From UBA3263 sp964586765 (GTDB lineage: Bacteria > Bacteroidota > Bacteroidia > Bacteroidales > Muribaculaceae): a stretch of DNA of 64,000 nt. The stretch is from the NCBI GenBank assembly GCA_964586765.1, contig CAZPHN010000003.1:43430-107429 (forward strand), written 5' to 3'. The notes beneath the pieces were generated by a model. That model was given only the letters and a program-made list of their open reading frames with translations, searched no databases and was not told the DNA's origin. Below are positions 8,832 through 17,350 of the stretch, one piece after another. A program made the position numbers and the translations under genes. The stretch's first letter is position 1. Each line of letters starts with the position of its first letter.

Positions 8832-8902
8832 GGTAGGGTTTATGGTTTATGGTTTAGAGTTTAGTGAGTCACAAAAACAATTTTGTATTTTGTATTTTGT
8901 AT
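8832..8902. repeat. Short tandem repeats upstream of upp
   Basis: On the plus strand the gap holds TTTATGG-type units (about 8838-8862) and three consecutive TTTTGTA-type units (about 8880-8901). Such low-complexity stretches can change length by slippage. No strong -7 box for upp was found here. Confidence 0.6.
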
Positions 8903-10531
8903 TCAGAACTTATATTCCGCGCCTGCCATGATTGCTATGCCCTGCGAGGGAATTGCCGGACCGAGATACCAGTGGCGGTTCAGAAGGTTTTCGCCGTTGA
9001 TAAAGGCTGTCCAGTTCGAGTTAAACTGGTAGCCTACCGATGCGTTTAGCTTGTTTATGTTCAGGAGGTTCTGGTAGCCATCGGGAGTCTGCGGCATTAT
9101 GTCGGCGACTTTGTTACGACTTGTGCGCAGATGGTAGCTAAGGGTGATGTTGAGCGGGTCGATGGGGCGCACGGTGGCAGCGGCAATAAGGTTAAACTTG
9201 GCGTGGTCGCCCCAAAGCGCATAGCCTGTGGTGTACTCGCCGACAGGTCCCTGAGCCATTTCGGCGCGCACCTTCAGCGACAGGTATTGGCGATAGTCAT
9301 AATTGAGTTCGCCGCCCCAATGTCCGCCACAAACGTTCACGCCGTGCATCGTCCCAAAACCGACTTGCGGAAGCATCCAGTCATTGGTCCATGCATAGCC
9401 GCCAAAGAAACCGATTGATGCGCCTGCCCATGGTCCGAGCGTCATGCCGGCGTCAGCGGTAAAGATACGTGAAAATCCAGCTTCGAAATCTGACTTGAGA
9501 TACGGCTGTATGTCATACAGCATAGCGCGTGAGTTTGACTCAAGTCTGCCGTCGGTCTTGCCCCACAGTGTGAAATGAGAAGACGGATGCCACGAAAGGT
9601 CGATTTTCGGAACCACAAGTCCCGAATACTTATAATATACGTTACCGTTCTTGATGTCAATGCCGGCGGCAATGCGGGCGGTAAACTTATCTGCTACAAA
9701 GGTATATGCAGGCTCAACGTGGGTGACACCCTTGTTTGCGCCTGAGGTTGAGTGCATCAGCGTCTGACGCAGAACCAGTCCCCAATGTGAGCGTTTCGAG
9801 TAATGCCAGTTGGCGGTAAGGTCGATATTCCCGATATTGTGTGTCGGATTTTCCGGAAAACCGAAACCTAACAATGTATAGTCGATTCCGATGCGATAAT
9901 CAAGCTTTTTGTCAATAATTCCGTTCCATCCGGCGTTTGCGTTCAGGAAATTGGCATTAACCGAACTCGGATCGACCGGAAAAGGCATATTATAATTCGA
10001 AAAATTATAAATCAGCGCGCCTGACAGCGACCCTTGTGACGTAATCCAATTAGTCCTTCCGCCAATCAGTCCGCTGTTACGGCGCAGCTGTACCTTGCGG
10101 TTATCTTGGAAAAAGTTGTCGGGATACTCTGTTTTATATTTGAAACCGTTAAACTGCATGAAGGCGTCAACCTGAAGGCTGTCGCGGTCAATGGCGCGAT
10201 AACCTGCCGAGGCATTGAGATTCCACAGCGGACCGTATGACAGAGCGGCATAACCGCGCTGAGACGAGCGGAGCAGACGCGCCGCCCATTCCGCGGGTTC
10301 AAGCGTGACGATTTCCGGCGTAAGTTCAGCCATGGTAACGGACGATGCCATAGGCAGACGTCCGGGGGTGACGCTGGGCAGACTTACGGTTGGCTGCAAG
10401 CGCAGGCGTGTCGCCGCCTGTTCTTCCGGAACAACCTGATGGGTAACGGTGATTTCCGAGTTCAGTTCCTGACTTCTGACGGCGGCGGGCATAAGTGCCG
10501 CGAATATCAGCGGATAAATATAGCGGTTCAT
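8903..10531 (-). CDS. TonB-receptor-like outer-membrane barrel without plug
   Basis: A 542-residue exported protein with a signal peptide (residues 1-20, PAAVRSQ). A proline-rich linker runs to about residue 75; the rest alternates like transmembrane beta strands and ends with the TonB-dependent-receptor-like tail (FINGENLLNRHWYLGPAIP, then AGAEYKF). It lacks the N-terminal plug and TonB box of a full receptor and is shorter than usual (600-1000 residues). Its ATG touches the stop of the upstream TPR gene (TAAATG), so the pair is translationally coupled and probably works together in the envelope. Substrate and role are unknown. Confidence 0.85.
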   Translation of the reverse strand: MNRYIYPLIFAALMPAAVRSQELNSEITVTHQVVPEEQAATRLRLQPTVSLPSVTPGRLPMASSVTMAELTPEIVTLEPAEWAARLLRSSQRGYAALSYGPLWNLNASAGYRAIDRDSLQVDAFMQFNGFKYKTEYPDNFFQDNRKVQLRRNSGLIGGRTNWITSQGSLSGALIYNFSNYNMPFPVDPSSVNANFLNANAGWNGIIDKKLDYRIGIDYTLLGFGFPENPTHNIGNIDLTANWHYSKRSHWGLVLRQTLMHSTSGANKGVTHVEPAYTFVADKFTARIAAGIDIKNGNVYYKYSGLVVPKIDLSWHPSSHFTLWGKTDGRLESNSRAMLYDIQPYLKSDFEAGFSRIFTADAGMTLGPWAGASIGFFGGYAWTNDWMLPQVGFGTMHGVNVCGGHWGGELNYDYRQYLSLKVRAEMAQGPVGEYTTGYALWGDHAKFNLIAAATVRPIDPLNITLSYHLRTSRNKVADIMPQTPDGYQNLLNINKLNASVGYQFNSNWTAFINGENLLNRHWYLGPAIPSQGIAIMAGAEYKF

Positions 10532-13393
10532 TTATTTGGAAAGGCGTTGGTCAATCATTTGGAAAATGTCGGCTTCGGTGCCGGGATAATTCGAGCGGAG
10601 AACCTTAAGATACTCGTTTGCCTCGAAATCGGAGCCTTGAGCGCGCAGAATGTCGCTCAAAAGCACGTATGCGCGTGCCAGCCAGTAAGCGTGAGGCGGA
10701 TTTGCATCAATAAGTGACTCGATACGTTCCTGCGCTTTGTCCAAGCTGCCGTTGCTGAACTCATCGGCGGCAAGGTCGTAGGCGGCGCGGGTTCCGTAGA
10801 GCGTTTCGGGATGCTTGGCAAGCTCTATGCGCAGCTTGTCGGCGTCTGCCGTCTTGCCGGTTTCGGCAAGTGCATAAGCGCGTATGAACTTGACTTCCTG
10901 AAGGTCACTTCCGGCGGCTGCCGAGCTCTTAAGAATATTGTCCGACGTTGAAAGGATTACGTCATACTGACCCATGTCGCGTGCGCTGCGAAGCATGCCC
11001 ATACGTGCCGAGTGGCGCATGGTGGCGGTCGACGCACGCTCCTCCAACGCGATGAAGCGTTGCAGCGCGCGGTCGGTCATGCCGAGGTCATACTCGGCTT
11101 GGGCGGCAATGCCCATAGCCTCCTCAGCTCCCTCTGCATCGGGATATTTCTTAAGCATCTGGTCGCTGAACGCCAGACGGTCGGCGGCGGTTGTGGCAGC
11201 CTTCGCCTTTCTTAGAAGCGAGGCGGCGGCAATGGCGTTGCGCTCAACCTCATCGAGCTGCGGCGCGCCGGCGGTCGACGTCAGGAAAGCGTCAAGCTCC
11301 TCTATGTTGCCTCGGCGTGAGTAGATGCTCTTAAGGTCCTGAAGGGCGAGCGTAGCTTCCGCGCTCGACGGATGACGCCTGATTACCTCCTTATAATAAT
11401 CTACCGCGCGGTCCATGTCGCCTGAATTTGCGGTAAGGATGGCAAGCTGAAGGAGGGCGTTGCGTCCCTGACGGGTCGACGCATAGCTATCGGCGATGCT
11501 CTCATATGTAGCGATTGCGCGGTCGGTCTGTCCGGCAGAGCTGAAGGTCAGTGCCTTCTCGGTCAGCGCGTCGGGGCGCAGAGCTGATTTCGGGAAATTG
11601 GTTATTAGTTCCTCAAGCAGCGACAGCTTCTCTGATGTTTTGCCCATGTGCCCTTGCATCATTGCCTGTTGGAGCAGAGGGTAGTCACCCGTCTGCGGAC
11701 TCATGTCGTATGCCTGACGGTAAGTTTTGAGTGCGTTTTGAAAATCCGACGCATAATAATATGTATCGGCAATGCGGTTATACGCATCGGTCTTGGCGTC
11801 GTCGGTAAGTGACAGGGTCGTTGCTTTGCTGAATTGCTCACGCGCAAGCTCATATTTTCGCTGTCCGAACAGCGCGTAGCCTAAATTATACGTTGCAACC
11901 CCACGGTTTACATCTCCTATAGAGGCGGCACGCAGAAAATCCTTGTAGGCTTTCTCCGCGCGGGTGTAATCTTCATTGGCATAATGCGCGTCTGCAAGCC
12001 AAAGTGTGGTCTGACGCGCTATTTCTGCATTTTGTTTGTGCAATTTGTCGGCTTGAGTCAACAAATCGATTGCTTTTTTGACATTTCCGGCCTGAAGTGC
12101 GCGCGAACCAAGCACGAACAGAACCTGTTGGCGGGCGTCAAGAATTTGCGGAGTGTTGGTCTTGAGTGCGTTGAGCGAGCGCAACGCTCCCTCATAGTCG
12201 TTGGTTGAAATATAGCCTTTAATAAGGTAGTCCTGAACCGTAGCTGCATAGCGGCTCTTGGGATAACGGCGAATGAAGTCCTCGAAGGTCTGCACCGATG
12301 AACCGAAGGGCACACGTCCGCCGTCAACCTGAGCCACGGCATAATTATAATATGCCATCTCGGTTGTGGCGGCATCATAATCCATCTTTGTCGCTTTTTC
12401 AAACGCGAGAAGGGCGGCGGCAGGATTGCCTTTGGAAATATATGACTGACCTATAGTCAGAGCTGCACTTTGACCCATGGCATTCTGCATGTCGGAAACC
12501 GGTGCGAGCAGTTCGATAGCGCGCTGATAGTCCCCGCGCGCATAGGCGTCAACGCCAACTATATAGCGTACGCTGAGCGGCGCGCTTTCTTCATTATTCT
12601 CCATGTAAGGGCGAAGCAACTGCAGGGCTTTTGAGTCATTGCCAAGCGCGTAATATGATTCACCTGCCACTCTGCGTGCCTCATCGGCAAATTCGGAGTC
12701 GGAGTCAATAAGCGGCTCTGCAAGCCTCAAGGCTTCCTTATAGTTACCTTCCTTAAAGCGTATTTGCGACAGATAGAAGTCGGCACTCGCACCGGGCTCG
12801 CGCGAACGGTCAACGGAGTTGAGAAGCTCGACAGCCGTCGTGTAATCCTCGCGCAGATAGGCTATGTAGCCGCGATAAAACTTTGCGGGGTTGCTGTATT
12901 TCCCTTTGCCGTCAAGACTCATGAAAATGGAGTCGGCACCATCAAAATCGCCGGTTTTCAGCATCGAGTATGCGCGGCGGTAGTCTAACTCTTCGGTCTG
13001 GGCGGGTTGGAGAGCCGAGCGGCTTATGGCGTTGAGCTCGCGCAGCGCGGCAGAATAATTACCGGAAAAGAACGTCAGAGACGCAAGCATGAGCCTCGCC
13101 TGTTCGAGTTTAACGGAGTTAGGAAATTGGGCGCAGAAAGCAGTCAGCAGCGACCGGCTGTCGCTCAGTCCGGCGCGATACGATGCCACTGCCTGAAGCC
13201 AAGAAAGTCGCTCGCGGTCAGTCGACCCCATGCGTAATGCGGTCTGACATTGGTCAATACAGCCAATAAGGTTGCCGTCGGCAAGCATCAAGGCAGCGCG
13301 TTCTGCATATCCTTGTGATTGCGGCGAATTAACCTGAGCCGTAGCGGTCAATCCGCTAAGGGCAAGTGCTAATACAGCATATTTCAGATTCAT
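10532..13393 (-). CDS. Periplasmic tetratricopeptide-repeat protein
   Basis: A 953-residue exported protein (signal peptide to about residue 20, LSGLTATAQ) made almost entirely of TPR units, with repeated patterns such as AGNVKKAIDLLTQADKL, YNRIADTYYYASDFQNALKT and TSLAELE-like helices to the end. There is no catalytic domain. It is followed without a gap by a TonB-receptor-like barrel, a pairing often seen in Bacteroidales. TPR arrays act as protein-binding scaffolds, so it may dock periplasmic partners to the barrel; this is inference. A -7 box TAACTTTG on the minus strand at 13431-13424 lies about 30 bases before the ATG. Confidence 0.92.
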   Translation of the reverse strand: MNLKYAVLALALSGLTATAQVNSPQSQGYAERAALMLADGNLIGCIDQCQTALRMGSTDRERLSWLQAVASYRAGLSDSRSLLTAFCAQFPNSVKLEQARLMLASLTFFSGNYSAALRELNAISRSALQPAQTEELDYRRAYSMLKTGDFDGADSIFMSLDGKGKYSNPAKFYRGYIAYLREDYTTAVELLNSVDRSREPGASADFYLSQIRFKEGNYKEALRLAEPLIDSDSEFADEARRVAGESYYALGNDSKALQLLRPYMENNEESAPLSVRYIVGVDAYARGDYQRAIELLAPVSDMQNAMGQSAALTIGQSYISKGNPAAALLAFEKATKMDYDAATTEMAYYNYAVAQVDGGRVPFGSSVQTFEDFIRRYPKSRYAATVQDYLIKGYISTNDYEGALRSLNALKTNTPQILDARQQVLFVLGSRALQAGNVKKAIDLLTQADKLHKQNAEIARQTTLWLADAHYANEDYTRAEKAYKDFLRAASIGDVNRGVATYNLGYALFGQRKYELAREQFSKATTLSLTDDAKTDAYNRIADTYYYASDFQNALKTYRQAYDMSPQTGDYPLLQQAMMQGHMGKTSEKLSLLEELITNFPKSALRPDALTEKALTFSSAGQTDRAIATYESIADSYASTRQGRNALLQLAILTANSGDMDRAVDYYKEVIRRHPSSAEATLALQDLKSIYSRRGNIEELDAFLTSTAGAPQLDEVERNAIAAASLLRKAKAATTAADRLAFSDQMLKKYPDAEGAEEAMGIAAQAEYDLGMTDRALQRFIALEERASTATMRHSARMGMLRSARDMGQYDVILSTSDNILKSSAAAGSDLQEVKFIRAYALAETGKTADADKLRIELAKHPETLYGTRAAYDLAADEFSNGSLDKAQERIESLIDANPPHAYWLARAYVLLSDILRAQGSDFEANEYLKVLRSNYPGTEADIFQMIDQRLSK

Positions 13394-13423
13394 AACTTTC
13401 GAGAGTCAAATCAAATTCACCCA

Positions 13424-13431
13424 CAAAGTTA
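13424..13431 (-). promoter_or_regulatory. Promoter -7 box for the TPR/barrel operon
   Basis: TAACTTTG on the minus strand fits the Bacteroidetes -7 consensus, 30 bases before the ATG at 13393. No TTG is visible at the expected -33 position, so only the -7 element is supported. Confidence 0.5.
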
Positions 13432-13508
13432 CAATTTTTAAATGAAAAATGAAAACCGCCCACCGAAAATCCCCGCCGCCACCCCTAAGGATCGATTGCG
13501 TATACCAT

Positions 13509-13537
13509 CGTAGGGATGCTTCCCGGAGCATCCTCAT
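13509..13537. repeat. Dispersed intergenic repeat, copy 1 (pair with 35615-35643)
   Basis: A 29-base unit (CGTAGGGATGCT, then CCCGGAGCATCCTCAT) that recurs with one change at 35615. It contains an inverted repeat (GGATGCT/AGCATCC). In both places a terminator-like hairpin lies nearby on the same side. It looks like a REP-type intergenic element. Confidence 0.75.
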
Positions 13538-13547
13538 TGCGCGCCCT

Positions 13548-13592
13548 GCCGGCGCAAAAAACAGCAGCGGAACATTCATCCCGCTGCCATTT
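13548..13592 (-). terminator. Terminator of the T9SS cargo gene
   Basis: On the minus strand GCAGCGG (13588-13582), a loop, then CCGCTGC (about 13571-13565) is followed by TGTTTTTTG. It lies about 25 bases after the stop of the cargo gene. An almost identical hairpin, in the same orientation, occurs at 35711-35750. Confidence 0.8.
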
Positions 13593-13612
13593 CAGAGTGT
13601 ATGTTTTTGAGA

Positions 13613-16198
13613 TTAGATGGCTACTTTGAAGGTCTTGGAGGGGGTGGTCAGGATGTACGCCTCGCCGGATTTGAGGGTCACGGAGCGGTCAAAGCCGGTG
13701 TAGATGGTCTTGCCGCTGACGTCATATACGCTAACCGGCTCATCCTCATCGAGTCCTATGATTGAAACCGTATTGCGATTAACCGAAATACGCACCTGTC
13801 CGTCAGCCGCACTAATAGCCTCAATGTCAACGGTCGAATTGCTTACAAGAACCATATTAAGATTATTCTCGCCATGGAGCGGCTCGGTCATGAACACATT
13901 ATTCTCGAGTCGGTCGGTTACATCCTCGCCATTATAAGTGACAGAGTGGATTTTCCAGCCTTCTTCAGGTTGAAGCTCAACTACTGCCTTTGTTCCCTCC
14001 TTATAAGTATGACGGATTGCGTGATTGTCAGCACCCTTCACAACCAAAGTCGCATCAGCCTCTGGCGCAAACTCAATCTTCAAAATACCGTCACTTTCAA
14101 CGTAGCCTTTATAGTCCGAAATAGTCAGTATCTGGTTGGTAAGACTGCTCATAATGTCCTGTCCATCCAAGGTAATGGAGGATATAATGTTCCCATCATT
14201 AGGTACAATAAAGAACTCAAAATTGGAGCCTTGAAACGTTGTACCATTTACTAAAGGATTGAGGGTATTACTATAAACTTTGCCATTGCCAACAATTTCA
14301 AGAGAGAAACTCCTCTGCCACAGTGTGCTTTCGCTAATATAAAAGATTGAATTTACATTAGCTTTATCATATGTATGGAGGTACGGAGCATAGTTGTTCA
14401 TGTTGAGAGCGCGCTCTGAGCCGTTTTCATCAGTGAATACGAAAGAAACGCCGTAGTAATCGCCGGTGTAGTAGCGAAAGTTGTTCAGTTCAATGGTGAA
14501 TATCTGAGCATCGGACTCTTCTGTGGTAGGAAGAACAGTGATCTCGCCGTACTCTTCAACACCCTTACCGATATAAATATCGTTAATGACGTTATATAGA
14601 ACGACCCCCCCCTCAACACTCTTGATGGTGAATACTTCGTTTGCAGACGAGTTTTCATCAACCGATGCCCAATCTTCAGCCACAGGGTCGAAAGAAAGAT
14701 AAGTATTACCACGGGGATAGAAAATATTGAGTTTCATGCCGTTCATACCTGTGGTGAGCAAATCGTTAGCAGTCTTGATAGTATTTGCTACGATTTCATC
14801 TCCCTTCTCGATGATGTCATTAGAATAGGGAAGAGCCGTAATTTCATCGATACCTGCGTTAAGAACGTTAGCAACCACAGAAGGAACATTCGCAACGTAA
14901 GGCTGAATCTTTTTTGCGATTAAAGAGGAGATACATGAAACAATGTAATCATGAAGACCTTCTTCATCAACGTCAAAAATAGACCAAATTGAACCGTCGT
15001 CGTTAGCAGTGTAATAAGTCAAAGGATTGTTATATGTATCAACATTGAGGGCATTTCTATCAGATATGCCGTTAACAAAAATATTTATTCCGATGAAACG
15101 CCCGTTGTTATTGAGAACGAAACGTATAGAAACAGCTTCTTCCTTGGAATTAACGGGAGTGTTATCGGCTCCGAGATAGGTCTGTGTTGCGGGGTTATAC
15201 AAATAATATGATGCAAGCTCTTCGGTAGCCTCAACTTCGTTTACATAAGTTGTACTTTCGAGTACAAAGACGGCTTCAGGATCACCCAAAGTCTCAGCCA
15301 TTGGATAGGTGGTCTCACCAACTGCGAGATACGGATTTTGCTTGCCGTATGCTACACGACGCAGGTTCAGGAAAGCAATCTCCTTGCCATTGAACATGGC
15401 ATTAAGCTTGGTGTTAGCCTTGTCTATGTACTCATTCCAGATAGACTTAATCTGATCTTCGTAGTCAAAAGAAACATCGAGCTTGCTAAGAGCGTCGATA
15501 CCTGCGTTAAGTTCTGCTGCAACCCAAGGGACAGCTTCCGAATAATTCGCCATCAAGGTTGAATACTGCTCAACCATAGCCTTCATGTTAGACTCAAGAA
15601 CTTTGTATTCAATAGAATCAAGGCTTGCTTCAATATTTTCAATATCGACATCGTAGAACCACCACTGAGTGCCTTCGTCACCAATGTTAAACCAGTTGCC
15701 GAGGAACTGAGAAGTACCCTTGATGGCATCAAGTGCCCAGACTCCATGGTCAAGAACACCGGTCTCATTCTGAAGCGAGAGACCATAGGAGCCATTACCG
15801 TTATCCTTTACATATATGTCCTGTGCACCGTCAGTGGTTGCAGTACCGCTGTCATAAGCACCTACGAACTCTGAACCGTCTCTTGTGATAAATGAGAATA
15901 TATACGCTTTTTCATCACTATCTTTTGTGATATAGTTGTAGATGTTAACCGTACCTTCTTCGGTGCCGGGAACAACTGCCCATACGGCAGCCTCACTGAG
16001 TTCCTCGGCACGATAGAGGGTTGTCTCCGCTCCGCCATTGTCGAGTTTTTCCGGAGTGTACGTTACCCACGGCAGACCACGGTTAGCCTTGATTACATAG
16101 TACTTGGGAGCCTCATTTGTACCGACTTCCAGTACGTCAGCGGCAAAGGCATTACCAGCCAAAAGTACCATTGACAGAATCGCAATAGATTTCTTCAT
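13613..16198 (-). CDS. Large exported protein with T9SS type A-like sorting domain; contains a G8 tract
   Basis: An 861-residue protein with a signal peptide (residues 1-19, LLAGNAFA). Two related modules of about 110 residues are visible: one around residues 210-310 (ELNAGIDALSKLD) and one around 445-540 (VLNAGIDEITALP). Each has a helical part followed by a strand-rich part. The last 70 residues fit a type A C-terminal sorting domain (PVSVYDVSGKTIYTG, TLKSGEAYILTT, KTFKVAI), so it is a likely substrate of the type IX system and of the PorU encoded at 28118. A run of eight G in the coding strand (plus-strand C 14605-14612, codons about 529-531, within VEGGVV) could slip and switch the gene off. 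A long structured leader RNA lies upstream. No enzymatic function is recognisable. Confidence 0.88.
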   Translation of the reverse strand: MKKSIAILSMVLLAGNAFAADVLEVGTNEAPKYYVIKANRGLPWVTYTPEKLDNGGAETTLYRAEELSEAAVWAVVPGTEEGTVNIYNYITKDSDEKAYIFSFITRDGSEFVGAYDSGTATTDGAQDIYVKDNGNGSYGLSLQNETGVLDHGVWALDAIKGTSQFLGNWFNIGDEGTQWWFYDVDIENIEASLDSIEYKVLESNMKAMVEQYSTLMANYSEAVPWVAAELNAGIDALSKLDVSFDYEDQIKSIWNEYIDKANTKLNAMFNGKEIAFLNLRRVAYGKQNPYLAVGETTYPMAETLGDPEAVFVLESTTYVNEVEATEELASYYLYNPATQTYLGADNTPVNSKEEAVSIRFVLNNNGRFIGINIFVNGISDRNALNVDTYNNPLTYYTANDDGSIWSIFDVDEEGLHDYIVSCISSLIAKKIQPYVANVPSVVANVLNAGIDEITALPYSNDIIEKGDEIVANTIKTANDLLTTGMNGMKLNIFYPRGNTYLSFDPVAEDWASVDENSSANEVFTIKSVEGGVVLYNVINDIYIGKGVEEYGEITVLPTTEESDAQIFTIELNNFRYYTGDYYGVSFVFTDENGSERALNMNNYAPYLHTYDKANVNSIFYISESTLWQRSFSLEIVGNGKVYSNTLNPLVNGTTFQGSNFEFFIVPNDGNIISSITLDGQDIMSSLTNQILTISDYKGYVESDGILKIEFAPEADATLVVKGADNHAIRHTYKEGTKAVVELQPEEGWKIHSVTYNGEDVTDRLENNVFMTEPLHGENNLNMVLVSNSTVDIEAISAADGQVRISVNRNTVSIIGLDEDEPVSVYDVSGKTIYTGFDRSVTLKSGEAYILTTPSKTFKVAI
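14605..14612 (-). repeat. Homopolymeric G8 tract inside a surface-protein gene
   Basis: Eight consecutive C on the plus strand, read as GGGGGGGG in the coding strand and encoding Gly-Gly within VEGGVVLY. Runs of this length are classic sites for slipped-strand phase variation. As given, the gene is in frame. Confidence 0.9.
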
Positions 16199-16278
16199 AA
16201 TCTTGTTGTGATTAAATGTGAAAAGAGTTTTGTACCTCCTTGTCCCCTAAGTCGGTGTTAATCATTTGGTTTATAAAC

Positions 16279-16559
16279 AAAAAAAGCGCGAGGACCTTAC
16301 CTTCTGTCCGTTCTTACGACTTGAGGCCTTCGCTTTGCCCATTGGAGTAGAACGGACAGAGCAGAAGCCTCACGCGGATTTACACACGTATATATATGTA
16401 ACCACATAAGGCGTCTATCCCTGTCTCATTCTTGACTCCAATTAGAAAGTTGCGAAGTTTCAGCAAGCCAAGAAGGAGCGTCAGATAAACGCTTCAAAAA
16501 TATGTCTTTGTCAATTCCCGCCCGCTAATCCCATAACCGGGCTTCTGCTGACGGTTTGA
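16279..16559 (-). ncRNA. Long structured leader or small RNA with alternative hairpins and a terminator
   Basis: Between a good promoter (16594-16565) and the cargo ATG at 16198 lies about 280 bases with strong structure, read on the minus strand. The 5' part can form a closed stem (GTCAA/TTGAC around GCCCG/CGGGC). Segment A (16442-16421) pairs with segment B (16359-16341) through 8 plus 6 plus 4 base pairs. Segment B can instead pair with segment C (16314-16304) in a perfect 11-base-pair stem, nested in an outer 8-base-pair stem (16375-16368 with 16293-16286) that is followed by seven T (16285-16279). A-B and B-C are mutually exclusive, as in attenuators and riboswitches. It could also be a free-standing RNA ended by that terminator. 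I do not recognise an Rfam family. Confidence 0.6.
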
Positions 16560-16564
16560 CTCCG

Positions 16565-16594
16565 CAAAAGTAACGATTTTTATTGAATCCGCAA
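16565..16594 (-). promoter_or_regulatory. Promoter of the leader RNA / cargo gene
   Basis: On the minus strand TTG (16594-16592), a 19-base spacer, and TACTTTTG (16572-16565) match the Bacteroidetes -33/-7 promoter. The start of transcription would be near 16559, about 360 bases before the cargo ATG. Confidence 0.75.
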
Positions 16595-16614
16595 GCAAAA
16601 AAGGAAAAAAATCT

Positions 16615-16659
16615 TGGGGGCGATACGCGTCCTCGCGTATTGAGACGCGTCAGCGTCTC
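16615..16659. repeat. Double-hairpin intergenic element
   Basis: Two adjacent perfect 7-base-pair hairpins with 4-base loops: ATACGCG-TCCT-CGCGTAT (16623-16640) and GAGACGC-GTCA-GCGTCTC (16642-16659). The first, with the preceding TGGGGGCG, recurs at 51312-51338. It resembles REP-type elements; it may also stop transcription from either side. Confidence 0.75.
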
Positions 16660-16676
16660 CGGGAAGCCGGTTGTGT

Positions 16677-17300
16677 TTACTCGGGGAGCGGGGGGAGGTC
16701 CGAAGGGAGGGGGAAGACGCGGGCGGTGCGGGTGTGGGGGTAGCGGTTGAAGTAGGGGTTACGGGTGGTGAACCAGCGGACGGAGGTGATGGAGGGGTGG
16801 CGCGACAGGAGTGCCGCTATTTGGCGGAAGCATGTGGAGGCGGGGACAGCTATTCCGCTTGTGCCGTCGGAAAACTCAACGATGCCTACGATGTGGTCGC
16901 GCAGCCTGTTGTCCGTTTCTTGATCCGTGCGGGCAATGCGCTCGCTGATGGTGATATGTCGGCTCCACTCGCGGTTTATTTTATCCATTACCGCACGGAA
17001 GAAATGACCATGGGGAGCGGTGTCGGTTAGCTGATTGCAGAGAATAAGGAGATGAATCATTTCGTGGAGCAGAACGTCATCTATGGCGTCGGCTGAACGG
17101 TCGTGATAATTGCTCCAGCGCATTGAAAAGTCGCTGTAATGCCACGTTAAGTCCCGGTTACGTCGACGTTTGTAGCATATCATTCCGGCATAGGTTTTCG
17201 CATTGGTCAGCCTGACCGGAATATCCGGCAGTCGATCCTTGAAAATCTGGCGGTTTAACGCTGCGAACCGCTCCTTGATATATTCGACTGTAGCTTTCAT
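16677..17300 (-). CDS. SprT-like zinc metallopeptidase domain protein
   Basis: A 207-residue cytoplasmic protein with a SprT-like fold. The zinc motif HExxH is His79-Glu80-Met-Ile-His83 (LLHEMIHLLI), and a third histidine ligand is probably in APHGHFF (about residues 95-101). Family members include SPRTN-like DNA-protein-crosslink proteases, but the bacterial SprT group is not well characterised. Residues after about 150 carry a region of unknown type. It is divergent from the HAD gene at 17351. A -7 box TAAATTTG (17317-17310, minus strand) lies 9 bases before the ATG, so the leader is very short. Confidence 0.85.
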   Translation of the reverse strand: MKATVEYIKERFAALNRQIFKDRLPDIPVRLTNAKTYAGMICYKRRRNRDLTWHYSDFSMRWSNYHDRSADAIDDVLLHEMIHLLILCNQLTDTAPHGHFFRAVMDKINREWSRHITISERIARTDQETDNRLRDHIVGIVEFSDGTSGIAVPASTCFRQIAALLSRHPSITSVRWFTTRNPYFNRYPHTRTARVFPLPSDLPPLPE

Positions 17301-17309
17301 ATCTGATTA

Positions 17310-17346
17310 CAAATTTACTGAAAAATCCGATTTTTTCGTAACTTTG
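17310..17346. promoter_or_regulatory. Divergent -7 boxes, near-leaderless on both sides
   Basis: The minus strand has TAAATTTG (17317-17310) and the plus strand has TAACTTTG (17339-17346). The plus box ends four bases before the HAD ATG at 17351, so that mRNA would have no leader. Neither has a clear -33 TTG. Confidence 0.55.
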
Positions 17347-17350
17347 TGGC

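Noticed and set aside
8903..10531. Full SusC-type TonB receptor with SusD partner
   Set aside because: The protein lacks plug and TonB box and has no SusD-like neighbour; it is paired with a TPR protein instead.
16279..16559. tmRNA, RNase P RNA or SRP RNA
   Set aside because: No tRNA-like CCA end, no RNase P core and no SRP apical GGAAGG-type loop were found; 6S-like RNA cannot be excluded.
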